A stretch of DNA of 64,000 bases from Clostridiales bacterium (GCA_018372435.1 JAHAJA010000007.1:107612-171611), one strand, 5' to 3'. Counted from the first letter of the stretch, positions 51,846 to 61,754 are shown. Notes: generated from the letters alone by a model not told the origin. Numbers and translations: made by a program.

Positions 51846-52124
51846 TTAACTGGACTTGTTGCAAGTTTATGCAAAAATAATAAGAAACAATTACTTATTG
51901 CCACTGTTTGTAGTGCAATAGTATTCGCTCTATTACATGTTCCAACATACTGGGATGGAAGTCTTTTAATAACTACTCTTCACGTACTTGCATTACAAGG
52001 TGTGTCACGTTTGATTTTCAATACCGCTGGTGTGAAATCTAATTCTATTATTTTACCTTGGGTAATACATGTATTATTTGATATTTTAATGCTTGGTTTA
52101 GCAGGATTATCATTATTAATTTAA
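51846..52124 (+). pseudogene. C-terminal fragment of a CPBP-family intramembrane protease
   Basis: About 92 codons follow an in-frame stop at 51843-51845 and contain FALLHVPTYWDG and SNSIILPWVIHVLFDILML, the second and third active-site motifs of CPBP (CAAX) proteases. The first motif, with the catalytic glutamates, and the start are missing, so it is a 5'-truncated remnant. Confidence 0.75.
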
Positions 52125-52172
52125 ACATCTTTGAACTTAATTTTAGAATTAATCAAGTTAATTCAGAAATTC

Positions 52173-52242
52173 AAAAAAAGCCCTAAGCTGACATATAATA
52201 TTGTCAACTTAGGGCGAACTATAAGTCCGTGTTACCACCTAA
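52173..52242 (-). promoter_or_regulatory. T-box-like antiterminator and terminator without a visible stem I
   Basis: Reading the minus strand from 52242: TTAGGTGGTAACACGGA (52242-52226) is a form of the T-box core with TGGT, then CCCTAAG follows, which can pair either with TTAGG (antiterminator) or with CTTAGGGC ahead of TTTTTTT (terminator, 52215-52173). The module begins about 17 bp after the cysteine desulfidase stop codon. Confidence 0.6.
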
Positions 52243-52258
52243 TATTTCTATCTCGTTA

Positions 52259-53542
52259 TCATACATCAGCAATCTTATCAATCATAAGATTCAAAATTGT
52301 AACATCTGTGGATTTCATTCCTACTTTCCCAATATAACCAATATTTCGTATCGTCTCTTCCACATTATTCTTTACAATTCCATCACCTGGATTAAAACAG
52401 AGATTTTCTTCTCCCAAAAAGTGAGCCATAATAGCCGCTTCCACTGCTGATGCTATTTTAGCTGCACAAGAGGATTTTGCACCATCACAAACAATTCCAC
52501 CTACATTTGCTATCGTATTGGTGATGGTTTTTGATATCTTCTGATAGTCTCCGTCGTATAGATAGGTAATGGCCGCTCCCGCTCCACAGGCTGCACTAAC
52601 AGCTCCACAATAAGCAGATAAGCTACCTATGAACTTTTTCTGGTGAATGGAAATCAGATTACTCACTACTAGGGCCCGATACATCTTCTCTTCGGGCATA
52701 TTGAGACTTTCCGCAAACTCCACAACTGGAAGAGAACAAGTCATTCCCTGATTACCACTTCCCGAATTAATAACAACTGGCATGGAACAGCCATTCATTC
52801 GTGCATCCGAACCTGCGGCGGCTCTAGCCCTTGCTCTGACCTTAATGTCATCTCCGTATACATTTAATAAGGTTCTACCCACCTCAGCTCCATAGCGATT
52901 TTTTAAGCCTTCATCCGAAATGGCTTTATTCATTTGTATCTGTCTTCCTATGACATCTCTTATCTCATCAATTTCTACTTCATCTGCAAAATTTAATATG
53001 TCCTTTACATTCAAAAGAGACTTATCCCCGTGTACTTGTGAATTACACGTTTCCTCTTTTAATTCAAAAATTACTTCCTCATCTTTTGTAATACGTGTAA
53101 TTCTTGTATGCTTATCCACGATTGTAACTTCAGCAGAATGACTTCCCTTTGTTAAGCGTGCACAAATGTAGAGATTTTCAACACCCTCTGCCAAAGAACA
53201 TTCGCAAAAGTCTTCTTCTAACAACTCATGTGTTCTTTTAATATTCTCTGGTGTAACACTTTCCAAAACTTCCAATTCCCTAGAGGAATCTCCGCCTGTC
53301 ACTCCTAGAATAGCCGCAGCTTCGATACCCTTGAGTCCTCCTGAATTTGGAACTGTAACACCTTTAATATTCTTAATAATATTACCACTGCATCGAATCT
53401 CCATATGATCTGGAAAATCACCAAGCACTTCTCTTGCCTTTGCAGTCGCATAAGCAAGCGCGATTGGCTCTGTACATCCAAGAGCCGGAACCAATTCTTC
53501 CTTTAAAATCATCAGATAATTCTGATATAATACTTTATCCAT
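52259..53542 (-). CDS. L-cysteine desulfidase/serine dehydratase-alpha-like protein (UPF0597 family)
   Basis: About 427 residues. The family start motif LVPALGCTEPIALAYA has the Cys that binds an Fe-S cluster in L-cysteine desulfidase and serine dehydratases; further Cys lie at NGCSMPVVINSGSGNQGMTCSLP and GGIVCDGAKSSCAAK. It probably splits L-cysteine into pyruvate, sulfide and ammonia. ATG 53542 follows GAGG; TTG 53548 is the alternative. It is the last gene of the locus starting with URO-D. Confidence 0.9.
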   Translation of the reverse strand: MDKVLYQNYLMILKEELVPALGCTEPIALAYATAKAREVLGDFPDHMEIRCSGNIIKNIKGVTVPNSGGLKGIEAAAILGVTGGDSSRELEVLESVTPENIKRTHELLEEDFCECSLAEGVENLYICARLTKGSHSAEVTIVDKHTRITRITKDEEVIFELKEETCNSQVHGDKSLLNVKDILNFADEVEIDEIRDVIGRQIQMNKAISDEGLKNRYGAEVGRTLLNVYGDDIKVRARARAAAGSDARMNGCSMPVVINSGSGNQGMTCSLPVVEFAESLNMPEEKMYRALVVSNLISIHQKKFIGSLSAYCGAVSAACGAGAAITYLYDGDYQKISKTITNTIANVGGIVCDGAKSSCAAKIASAVEAAIMAHFLGEENLCFNPGDGIVKNNVEETIRNIGYIGKVGMKSTDVTILNLMIDKIADV

Positions 53543-53641
53543 ATTCAATCCTCTTCATCTTATTGTGTAAAAACAGTAAGTTTCAGCTGTAACTCTCCAC
53601 ATTTCTATTAGTATAATGACATTCACTAAGAAGTGGTATCT

Positions 53642-54559
53642 TTAAGGAAGCATCTTCCCTGCTGCTAGATATAATTCATACCATTCTTCTCTTGTCAAAT
53701 GAATATCCGAAGCTTTACAAATATCTTTAATTCTACTTTCATTCGTACTACCCACAATCGTTTGAATACGAGCAGGATGACGCAAAATCCATGCTATTGC
53801 AATTGTATTAGCTGTAGCTTGGTACTTCTGTGCAAGACGATCCAAACTTTTGTTTAATTCCACATATTTATCACTTCCGATAAAGATTCCTTCGAACATT
53901 CCATACTGGAACGGAGACCATGCTTGAATTGTGATATCTTTTAATCTGCAGTATTCCAAGACACTACCATCACGGTTAACTGCTGCATCACTGTGAATGT
54001 TTACGTTCAAGCCAGAATCGATAATACTACAATGTGCAATACTAAACTGTAACTGGTTAATCAAAATCTTATTATTGCAGTATTTATTCATCAGCTCTAG
54101 CTGCATGGAATTCTGATTACTTACACCAAAATAACGTACCTTACCTGATTTTTCTAATAATTCAAAAGCTTCTGCTACTTCTTCCTCTTCCATCAATGTA
54201 TCTGGTCTGTGAAGAAGTAGGATATCAATGTATTCTGTGCGTAGTCTTTTTAAACTACCCTCTACAGATTCTATAATATATTTTTTAGAAAAGTCATAGC
54301 AACAGCCTGGACGAATTGAACATTTTGTCTGCAGAATCATCTCTTCACGAAGATTACTTGGAACACACTCTCCAAATATTGCTTCTGCATCTCCACCAGC
54401 ATAGATGTCAGCATGATCAAAGAAATTCATCCCCTCTGCCATTGCTGTATCAATAAGAGATCGAACTTCCTCCTTTCCCTTTAATCCATTAATTCTCATA
54501 CAACCAAGTCCGATTTCTGGAACTTGTATTTTCCCATTTCCTATTGAAATTGTCTTCAT
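53642..54559 (-). CDS. Aldo/keto reductase (YdhF/Tas-like)
   Basis: 305 residues. AKR catalytic residues: FDHADIYAGGDAE (Asp, Tyr), LQTKCSI (Lys), LLLHRPD (His), and the cofactor segment IVGSTNESRIKDI. The closest wording is YdhF-type reductases. NADPH-dependent reduction of a carbonyl compound is expected. GGAGG precedes the ATG. It lies 36 bp downstream of the M20 peptidase gene. Confidence 0.9.
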   Translation of the reverse strand: MKTISIGNGKIQVPEIGLGCMRINGLKGKEEVRSLIDTAMAEGMNFFDHADIYAGGDAEAIFGECVPSNLREEMILQTKCSIRPGCCYDFSKKYIIESVEGSLKRLRTEYIDILLLHRPDTLMEEEEVAEAFELLEKSGKVRYFGVSNQNSMQLELMNKYCNNKILINQLQFSIAHCSIIDSGLNVNIHSDAAVNRDGSVLEYCRLKDITIQAWSPFQYGMFEGIFIGSDKYVELNKSLDRLAQKYQATANTIAIAWILRHPARIQTIVGSTNESRIKDICKASDIHLTREEWYELYLAAGKMLP

Positions 54560-54595
54560 ATGAATCCTCCTATCCGTACATATCTCTGTACAGCA

Positions 54596-55930
54596 TCATC
54601 TTTTATTTAATCTTTGCAGTGCACGTACATAAATTCTCACTGCTTTTTTTAAGTTTGTAATTGACTGTGCCTCATCAGCGCAGTGGCATTCTCCATGACC
54701 ATTCGTTAAACCAAGTTCTGTATAATCTACCTTAAGACCAGGACCGAATCCTACCGCATTCGGAATCTTTCTGGCATAGGTTCCACCACCCATAACATAT
54801 GCTGGTTTGTCATCACCTGTCTCTTCTCTATACGCATTCATCAGTTCTTCTACGAGCGGATGACTAGGCTCGATATAGTTAGGTGGATTATCTACTATTT
54901 GCGTAACCTTAAAGCCTTCTTTATTTACATAGACTCTTAATTTATCTAAGATTGTCTCAATATTTACTGTTACCGGATACCGAATATCCATACCAATATG
55001 AATGCATTTATCCTGCATTGAAATTACTCCAGGATTACAAGTTAATGCACCAGATACTTCATCTTCACAGGCAATTCCAAGTCCGGTTCCGAATCCATCA
55101 CTACATATATTTTTCAGAAATTTAGCTACTTTTCTCTCATTTGCATCAATATCTAATTTTTCTAGTTTCTTACCTAGTACACCAATAGCGTTTATTGTCC
55201 CTTCTGGAAAAGCTGCATGACCAGAAACTCCTTCTGCTTCAATACAAACTGTTTCTGTCAATTCTCCATTCTTAAGAATAGCTTGGGCACTTGAAGGTAC
55301 ACTGTTTAGGGCATTTCCTCCAGCTAAATTAAGGATATTCCCCTCCAGCTTTTCCGATTGTAAATGCACATGGCAGATGCCTTTTTCTCCATGACATACT
55401 GGAAATCCACAATCCGCAATAAAGGACCAATCCGGTGCTTTTTGATGTGCTAGATAATAGGTAACATCATCCATGCCACTCTCTTCATTACATCCAAAAA
55501 TCAAAGAAATTTTGACATTTGGCTTCATTTTCTTTTCCTTTAGGTATCGCATTGCATACAGTGCCGCTATAAGTGGTCCCTTATTGTCTTGCACACCTCG
55601 CCCAATTATAAAGTCTCCTTTTCTAGTACAGGAAAAAGGCTCATAAACCCATCCGTCACCAGCTGGCACTACATCGAGATGTCCCCAAACTGCAATTTCT
55701 TTGTCGGCTTCACCAAAACTGATTCTTCCACAATATCCATCACAATTCATCGTTTTGAAACCATACTGTTCTCCCAAGGAAAGCATTCTCTGAAGAACTT
55801 TCGCACAGTTCTTTCCGTAAGGGCGTTCATCTTCATCAAAGTTTGAAACACTTGGTATCTCTACAAGTTGCGCAATATCTTCTAGAAACCCTTCTTCCAC
55901 TTCGTTTAGCCATTGATCCAATTCATCCAT
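54596..55930 (-). CDS. M20 family dipeptidase (PepV/Sapep-like)
   Basis: About 444 residues. Metal site motifs: GHLDVVPAG (H, D), QDNKGPLIAALYA (D), FGCNEESGMDD (E, E) and the late GHGECHCADE (H). The inserted lid domain around the middle resembles PepV-type dipeptidases. It cleaves a dipeptide or N-acyl bond. ATG 55930 lies 8 nt inside the end of the response regulator gene, so the two are co-translated; AAAGGA is upstream. Confidence 0.9.
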   Translation of the reverse strand: MDELDQWLNEVEEGFLEDIAQLVEIPSVSNFDEDERPYGKNCAKVLQRMLSLGEQYGFKTMNCDGYCGRISFGEADKEIAVWGHLDVVPAGDGWVYEPFSCTRKGDFIIGRGVQDNKGPLIAALYAMRYLKEKKMKPNVKISLIFGCNEESGMDDVTYYLAHQKAPDWSFIADCGFPVCHGEKGICHVHLQSEKLEGNILNLAGGNALNSVPSSAQAILKNGELTETVCIEAEGVSGHAAFPEGTINAIGVLGKKLEKLDIDANERKVAKFLKNICSDGFGTGLGIACEDEVSGALTCNPGVISMQDKCIHIGMDIRYPVTVNIETILDKLRVYVNKEGFKVTQIVDNPPNYIEPSHPLVEELMNAYREETGDDKPAYVMGGGTYARKIPNAVGFGPGLKVDYTELGLTNGHGECHCADEAQSITNLKKAVRIYVRALQRLNKR

Positions 55931-57476
55931 ACTTGTTTGAATCCTTTCTCTTCTTTGACTCCTCCATATGAATCCAATCACGATACTTTTTTGGTGTCAT
56001 TCCCGTTTCCTGCCTGAATATCCGAATGAACTGGGATGTATCATTATATCCTGACATAGAAGCTATCTCCGTAATAGAAAGCTTACTACTTGTAAGTAGC
56101 TTCTTAGCATGATCCATTCTAAGACCTCTTAACCAAGCCGAAAAACTGATTCCCGTTTTTTCAACAAATGCATGGCTTACATATGTGGGGTTCATGAATA
56201 ATACTTTCTCTGCCAGTTCTTTTACTGTAATTTCTTGATTAAAATGCACCTGTGCATACTCTGTCATCATAGCTACCACATCTCTAGTGCTCTCTTCACC
56301 AGCCTTTTCACTCAACTTACAGATATTCCTTCCGATTGACTGAAGATAATTCTCCATCTCATCAAGATCAGAAAAATCCATAACACTCGTCCTGCTTTCT
56401 CTCAGACGAAGCTGATCATCTCCACTAATTTGCAATGCCCGGCGCATGATAATACTAATTTGTGATAAGAGTAATTCTAGGTAGTCTATTTTTATACAAC
56501 CTTGTTCTCGCACTTCTTCAAAAATCTGTGCCAGAATGTATTCCGTCTTGCTTGCGTTTTTCTTTTCCAATGCATCCTTAAGAAGCGTTTCCTTATCTTT
56601 TGACAGGCAATAGCTTTTCAGTATATCCTTATTAATCTGGCTACCAGTAATAAGCTGCCCTGGAATAAATATTCTATATTCCAATAATTCCATCGCTTCT
56701 TGATATGCTTCCTTAATTCTCTCGGGCTCCGTATATTCCCCACTCACACCAATATAAACTTCGAAACCAGCATCAGTAAAGATACGTAGAATCTTTCTCG
56801 GGATAAAGAAATTTTCTCTAGTAATATTAATTACTAATGTCCATACCTTCCCTTTTGTTTCTACGAAACGAAACCCCGTCCACATTTCTTCTCCTAATAT
56901 ATTCCCAATATTTTGTAAGATATCTTCCTTATTTATCTCCTGATATCTAGGTAAAAAGATTGTGAGTACCTGAAATTTGTGAAATACCTTTTGAAACATA
57001 TTTTGTTCTATAAAATCAGGTTCTCCATCATTTTGAATGCACTTTAGGATATACCGAGTTGTTATATCCTTACCGGTCATCATGATCTCCCTTTTCTCTG
57101 TTCGACTTTTATTCAGAGATTTATCGATGCACTCTTTGAGTTTTTCATCCTCGATAGGTTTTAGAATATAATCACATGCTCCGTCCTTTAGTGCCATTCT
57201 GGCATATTCAAACTCCGAATAAGCACTAAGCATAACAACTTGAGCTTTTGGATTCTTCTTCTTAATAACCTTTAAAAGTTCTAAACCATCCATCTTTGGC
57301 ATCCGAATATCAGTTATAACAAGATCAGGTAGATACTCACAATAGATTTCGAATCCACGTTCTCCATTTGTCGTTTCCAAAATTTGAAATTGTTTTTGCA
57401 CATCATATTCTTTAATTTTCTTAATCAGTGATTGCCTTGCATATTCTTCATCTTCAACAACTAAAATAGTAATCAT
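55923..57476 (-). CDS. YesN-type response regulator (receiver plus AraC domain)
   Basis: About 517 residues. The receiver domain starts ITILVVEDEEYARQ, with phosphoacceptor Asp in LPDLVITDIRMPKMDG and Lys in YILKPIEDE. A long central region follows, and the last ~100 residues are an AraC-type double helix-turn-helix (ITVKELAEKVLFMNPTYVSHAF, LSITEIASMSGYNDTSQFIRIFR). ATG 57476 has AGAGGAG. It pairs with the YesM-type kinase at 61978 and likely activates this operon. Confidence 0.92.
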   Translation of the reverse strand: MITILVVEDEEYARQSLIKKIKEYDVQKQFQILETTNGERGFEIYCEYLPDLVITDIRMPKMDGLELLKVIKKKNPKAQVVMLSAYSEFEYARMALKDGACDYILKPIEDEKLKECIDKSLNKSRTEKREIMMTGKDITTRYILKCIQNDGEPDFIEQNMFQKVFHKFQVLTIFLPRYQEINKEDILQNIGNILGEEMWTGFRFVETKGKVWTLVINITRENFFIPRKILRIFTDAGFEVYIGVSGEYTEPERIKEAYQEAMELLEYRIFIPGQLITGSQINKDILKSYCLSKDKETLLKDALEKKNASKTEYILAQIFEEVREQGCIKIDYLELLLSQISIIMRRALQISGDDQLRLRESRTSVMDFSDLDEMENYLQSIGRNICKLSEKAGEESTRDVVAMMTEYAQVHFNQEITVKELAEKVLFMNPTYVSHAFVEKTGISFSAWLRGLRMDHAKKLLTSSKLSITEIASMSGYNDTSQFIRIFRQETGMTPKKYRDWIHMEESKKRKDSNKYG

Positions 57477-57506
57477 TAGAATTCTCCTCTGCAACCTGGG
57501 AAAATA

Positions 57507-58346
57507 TTAACCTTTCACAGACCCTGCGGTCAAGCCTTTGATGATGTATTTTTGACCCATGCAATATATAATTAACATTGGTGCCATTGCCATTAGGTAA
57601 GCCGTAAATGCCATCGTATAATTAAATGAATATTCTGTCTTAAAGTTATACTGGAATAATGGTAATGTCCAAATATCCTGGGATCTGTTTAGCATAAGTA
57701 ACGGCAACATAAAATCGTTCCAGATCCATAATGTATCTATAATAAGAAGTGTAGCAATCATCGGCTTTACAAGTGGTAGTATTATTTTAACATAGGTTTG
57801 AAATACGCTACATCCGTCAATGTGTGCTGACTCTTCAATTTCATAGGGAAGGCCTTTAATATAATTTACAAAAAGAAATATCCCCTGCGTCAAGCTAAAC
57901 GCTAGATACAGAATAATCAACCCAGTATGATTGAGCATGTTAAGACCTGTCATCATCTTAGTAACTGGCAACATAATAACCTGTGAAGGAATAAACAATC
58001 CCATTAATAAATAGTAATAAATACTTCTATAATACTTTTTATTAAAATTTCTTGCAATAGCATATGACAAAGAAGGTACAATAATCAAAATTAATCCAAC
58101 TGATATACAGGTTATTTTAAGCGAGTTTCTTAAGAAAACCCAATATTTACTATTTGTAAACAATTCAATAAAATTCGTAAAATTCAAACTGGATGGTAGA
58201 GCAAAGAAATTCTTTCCTGCTTCCTCTAACGTTTTAAAGGAGTTGATTACTACTAGATATAATGGGCATAAAATCAGGATGAGTCCGCTTAGAACCAAGA
58301 TATTTCTTAAAATTCTCCATCCCAATCCCTCTCTTTTTAATTTCAT
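57507..58346 (-). CDS. Sugar ABC transporter permease, MalG-like
   Basis: About 279 residues with six spans and the EAA motif LPYEIEESAHIDGCSVFQTYVKIILPLVKP; the C terminus IIKGLTAGSVKG is typical. ATG 58346 is one base from the upstream stop (TGATG), so it is coupled to the first permease. It forms the import channel with that protein. No ATPase gene lies in this locus. Confidence 0.92.
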   Translation of the reverse strand: MKLKREGLGWRILRNILVLSGLILILCPLYLVVINSFKTLEEAGKNFFALPSSLNFTNFIELFTNSKYWVFLRNSLKITCISVGLILIIVPSLSYAIARNFNKKYYRSIYYYLLMGLFIPSQVIMLPVTKMMTGLNMLNHTGLIILYLAFSLTQGIFLFVNYIKGLPYEIEESAHIDGCSVFQTYVKIILPLVKPMIATLLIIDTLWIWNDFMLPLLMLNRSQDIWTLPLFQYNFKTEYSFNYTMAFTAYLMAMAPMLIIYCMGQKYIIKGLTAGSVKG

Positions 58347-59236
58347 CAATCATTCCCCCTTTTACTGGTTAGTTTCAACTGTGTCAATGAGAAAATAGCA
58401 ACTACAACAAATAAAAGGCACGCCTCTGCATTGGCTGTAGAGAATTTGAGATTCTTAAACGCATCATTATAGATAAGAATACCTATAACTTCCGTAGAAC
58501 GCACCGGTCCACCACCAGTAAGTGCATATGGGAAATCGAAAGAAGTAAATCCCTGCTTGATGATCAGTACTAGGTTTATCGTTACTGTAGGCAGTATGTA
58601 AGGCAATGTGATATATCTGAATCTCTTAAATAGAGTTGCACCATCAATCTGCGCAGATTCATACTGTTCATCTGGAATTTGCTGTAGTCCTGCTATGAAA
58701 ATGATAGTAGGAAGTGCCACTGCCTGCCATGCATGAACAAATACTACTGCAGGTAGTGCCGTTTTCCCGGTCATTAAAAGACTTTGGGAAAGCCAATCGA
58801 TTCCAAGTGCCTGCCCAATTACTGGAACCACCCTATAATACATCTGATCCCAAATTAAAGCGATTGTCACACCACCAATCATGGCTGGCACAAAAAATAA
58901 AGATTTTGTAAATGTTTTAAACCACTTTAAGGAATTCAGTGAAATTGCTAGTGTAAGAGAAATCGAAATAACACAAACTACAAGCATAATACTATATAAC
59001 AAGGTTGTTTTCATAGAATTCCAAAAATATGGATTTTTCAGTAATGAAATATAATTTTTAAATCCAACGAAATCATAGTTTTGGGCCATACCATCCCAGT
59101 TGGTGAAGCTATATCGAATGCCATTAATGACAGAAAACACATAAAAAAACGTATACAGTAATACTGGTATTATCGTAAATCCAAAGTAGGTTGCTCTTGA
59201 GGATGTTGCCAACCTTTTTGGTTTAAATTTCTTCAT
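58346..59236 (-). CDS. Sugar ABC transporter permease, MalF-like
   Basis: 296 residues with six spans, the EAA-like loop DEQYESAQIDGATLFKRFRYITLPYILP and the GGGPVRSTEVIGILIY motif of CUT1 permeases. The start follows GAAAGGAATG. A 285-bp gap with several hairpins separates it from the binding protein, comparable with the first sugar operon. Confidence 0.92.
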   Translation of the reverse strand: MKKFKPKRLATSSRATYFGFTIIPVLLYTFFYVFSVINGIRYSFTNWDGMAQNYDFVGFKNYISLLKNPYFWNSMKTTLLYSIMLVVCVISISLTLAISLNSLKWFKTFTKSLFFVPAMIGGVTIALIWDQMYYRVVPVIGQALGIDWLSQSLLMTGKTALPAVVFVHAWQAVALPTIIFIAGLQQIPDEQYESAQIDGATLFKRFRYITLPYILPTVTINLVLIIKQGFTSFDFPYALTGGGPVRSTEVIGILIYNDAFKNLKFSTANAEACLLFVVVAIFSLTQLKLTSKRGND

Positions 59237-59294
59237 CTCATCATTCCTTTCTCTGAAGAAAACTTGTCATTGCTCACAAATGTCTTTTATTAAA

Positions 59295-59508
59295 ATAGCG
59301 GAAGTATCGTATACACTTCCGCTATCCTTTATACTATTCGGAATTATTCTACAAGGAATTATCGTAACTATTCAGGACTCTGTCCTTCATAGTCACAAAC
59401 GATGCACACAAATTGCAAAAAACGCAATTTGGCGCAATCAGAACTCGGGATTTTTATGCAAAAAACGCATAAAAACACCTCGCGGAATAGCGGTTCTGAA
59501 TAGTTACG
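59295..59508 (-). other. Structured intercistronic region with several hairpins
   Basis: From right to left on the minus strand: CTGAATAGTTACG (59496-59508) pairs with CGTAACTATTCAG (59363-59375); two hairpins with the same AAAAAAC loop, TTTTTATGC/GCATAAAAA (59451-59475) and AATTGC/GCAATT (59411-59429), lie inside; and ATAGCGGAAGT/ACTTCCGCTAT (59295-59325) stands beyond. This separates the binding protein from the permeases. Confidence 0.7.
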
Positions 59509-59521
59509 AATTTATTACTAA

Positions 59522-60790
59522 TTATTCTGCAGATGTTACTGCAATGGAGTCATCCATATTCTTAAGAACTGCTTCTACATCTTTGTCAGCCCAGAATCCT
59601 TGTACTACATTGTACAAGTCTGAAATAACGTTATTACTAACCGTAGATGCCATCCAATCATGTGTCTGTCCATTATTAATGAGTTCAACCATAGGCGCAA
59701 TTCCTTTGTCGTCATTAACAACTCCATTGATACAGGAAGGTGCTCCATCATTGTCACAGAACGTCTGTGCATTCTCTGTTTCTGCTAGATATGCTAAGAA
59801 CTTATACGCAGCAGCTTTTTCTTCATCACTTGCTTTTGCAGATACACAGATAGCGGCATCAATACCAGAAAGCGTACGCGTTGTTTCTTTCGTATCGTTT
59901 GGAAGTGGGAATACGCCTAGTTTCATGTCAGGATTACTAGATAATAATGTACCTCTTGCATAGGAACCTGTAATGCACATTGCATACTGTTCATTTACAA
60001 AGTTTTCATAGCAAGCAGTATCAGAAAGTGCTAGTGCATCCTCATTTGCATAAGTAAATAATGTTGCCATTTTATTAAATTCATTTGTAAACTCTGGGTC
60101 GCCTTCAAGTTTGGCCTCTCCAGCTGTAGCTTTTGCAATGGTTTCGATTCCGTTTGGTGCCCAAGCAACTGTTGCACATTGGAACATGTGACCTACACGA
60201 CCAGGATCTTTACCATGGAGACCCATTGGTGTTATGCCTGCTGCTTTTAACGTTTCACATACATTTACGAACTCTTCCCATGTCGTTGGTACAGTTAATC
60301 CGTTTACTTCAAACATGTCCATATTGTAGTAAACACCTATGTAATTTCGGCTATAAGGTAATGCATAATAACCACCATCCTCCTGTTTTGTCATATCTAG
60401 AGAGGACTCATTCACATTCTTAAGGAATTCTTGACCAGAGAGATCCTGAACGTATCCATTCGCTACCTTCTGTTTAAACTGTTGCTGTGTAGGATAATCG
60501 GAGAAGATAACTGGTATATCGCCAGATGAAATTCTAGAGGTCAGTACTGTACCAGGGTCTGGAACTGTATTCATCTCAATTTTAATATCAGGATTTTCTG
60601 AATTAAACTTGTCAATAATAGTCTTATACCCCTTCTGTGGTCCCTCTTCACCTTTTTGTTGGAAGAATTCGATGGTAAGTACATCCCCTTTGGTTTCACT
60701 CGCAGAATCTCCTGTTCCTTTTTTACTACATGCTGCTAAACTGGTAACAGTGAGCATCGCACATAATGCTAGTGCTAACTTCTTTTTCAT
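59522..60790 (-). CDS. Family 1 extracellular solute-binding lipoprotein
   Basis: About 422 residues. ATG 60790 has AGGAGG upstream; the frame reaching 60835 crosses into the URO-D gene. Lipobox VTSLAAC near residue 20, then LTIEFFQQKGEEGPQKGYKTIIDKFN and the family fold. Its low-complexity opening and length match carbohydrate binders of the CUT1 class. The ligand is unknown. Confidence 0.92.
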   Translation of the reverse strand: MKKKLALALCAMLTVTSLAACSKKGTGDSASETKGDVLTIEFFQQKGEEGPQKGYKTIIDKFNSENPDIKIEMNTVPDPGTVLTSRISSGDIPVIFSDYPTQQQFKQKVANGYVQDLSGQEFLKNVNESSLDMTKQEDGGYYALPYSRNYIGVYYNMDMFEVNGLTVPTTWEEFVNVCETLKAAGITPMGLHGKDPGRVGHMFQCATVAWAPNGIETIAKATAGEAKLEGDPEFTNEFNKMATLFTYANEDALALSDTACYENFVNEQYAMCITGSYARGTLLSSNPDMKLGVFPLPNDTKETTRTLSGIDAAICVSAKASDEEKAAAYKFLAYLAETENAQTFCDNDGAPSCINGVVNDDKGIAPMVELINNGQTHDWMASTVSNNVISDLYNVVQGFWADKDVEAVLKNMDDSIAVTSAE

Positions 60791-60806
60791 AATTCTTACC
60801 TCCTGT

Positions 60807-61754
60807 TTATTTGTGGTAGTTATGAGCGGCATCAACCGCTGCTTTTATATAATCTAGGCGGATGTTTTCTCCTTGTATTGTACAATCCGCACCAATCATA
60901 ATTCCAGTGGTTCCAAATCTGTCTAAAATTGACTTAACTTCTTCTTCAATCTTCTCTTTCGGTCCTTTTAATACATTTCCTTTGTTATCCATACCACCTA
61001 GAATACCTGCATGAAAGAAATCTCTACCTCTCTCCAAGCTGTACCCATTATCCTTCACCGACCAGTTTACTAAATCAGCTGGATAATCTCCAAATCGATC
61101 TATATGTGTTTCAAAGTCATATTCTGGTTCACCACATATATGTAGAATATTATATTTTCCATCTGTTTGCTTAGCAACATTGAGAACTTGAATATCAAAA
61201 GGCTTTACAAGCTCTTCCCATTCTTTCTTTGTAAATCTTCCTAGTTCGCCATACTGAGCAGAATAGTAAATTCCATCCGCTCCTACCTCAAGATACCCTT
61301 TTGCCCATTGCTCCAATCCGTCAGCAATAATCTTGATACCTGCAATGACTGCCTCTGGAGCTTCTTTACTATACTTCATAAGAACATCTTCACCAAATGC
61401 GATAGATGCGGCTTTAAAAGGTCCAAACATTGTTTGGATTAAAAGTACATCTTCACCTGCTCTAGCACGAATCCCCTTGATTACAGCCGCCATCTTTTCA
61501 AACTCTTCTGAATCCACACCTTTGATTTTAATGTTGTACCAGTCCTGTGCGCAAGTTATTTTTCCGCTAATTGGGTAACTGTAATCTTGCATTATTTTGA
61601 TGATATCCATTCCCGTTTCATTATAGAGTTTCATATGGGCATCTATCATCTCTTCTACAGTGTAATCAGAGCTATAATGAAACCAAAACCCTGCTGGAAC
61701 ATAATCTACTGGTTCCCCTTTTATCACTGCTTGTATTCTCTCTACATTATTCAT
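60807..61754 (-). CDS. Uroporphyrinogen decarboxylase (URO-D) family protein
   Basis: 315 residues. URO-D family wording: NNVERIQAVIKGEPVDYVPAGFWFHY, ADGIYYSAQYGELGRFTKKEWEELVKPFDIQVL, NILHICGEPEYD, GILGGMDNKGNVLKGPKEKIEEEV and GTTGIMIGADC. The members most like this are corrinoid or thiol methyltransferases (MtaA/CmuA group) or uncharacterised enzymes that act on substrates of the nearby importer; heme synthesis is unlikely here. The HICG and ADC cysteines could hold zinc. GATAGGAG precedes the ATG. First gene of the locus. Confidence 0.85.
   Translation of the reverse strand: MNNVERIQAVIKGEPVDYVPAGFWFHYSSDYTVEEMIDAHMKLYNETGMDIIKIMQDYSYPISGKITCAQDWYNIKIKGVDSEEFEKMAAVIKGIRARAGEDVLLIQTMFGPFKAASIAFGEDVLMKYSKEAPEAVIAGIKIIADGLEQWAKGYLEVGADGIYYSAQYGELGRFTKKEWEELVKPFDIQVLNVAKQTDGKYNILHICGEPEYDFETHIDRFGDYPADLVNWSVKDNGYSLERGRDFFHAGILGGMDNKGNVLKGPKEKIEEEVKSILDRFGTTGIMIGADCTIQGENIRLDYIKAAVDAAHNYHK

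Noticed and set aside
59280..59963. Long plus-strand frame over the binding protein gene
   Set aside because: It is antisense to a clear lipoprotein gene and to structured intergenic DNA, with no protein motif.
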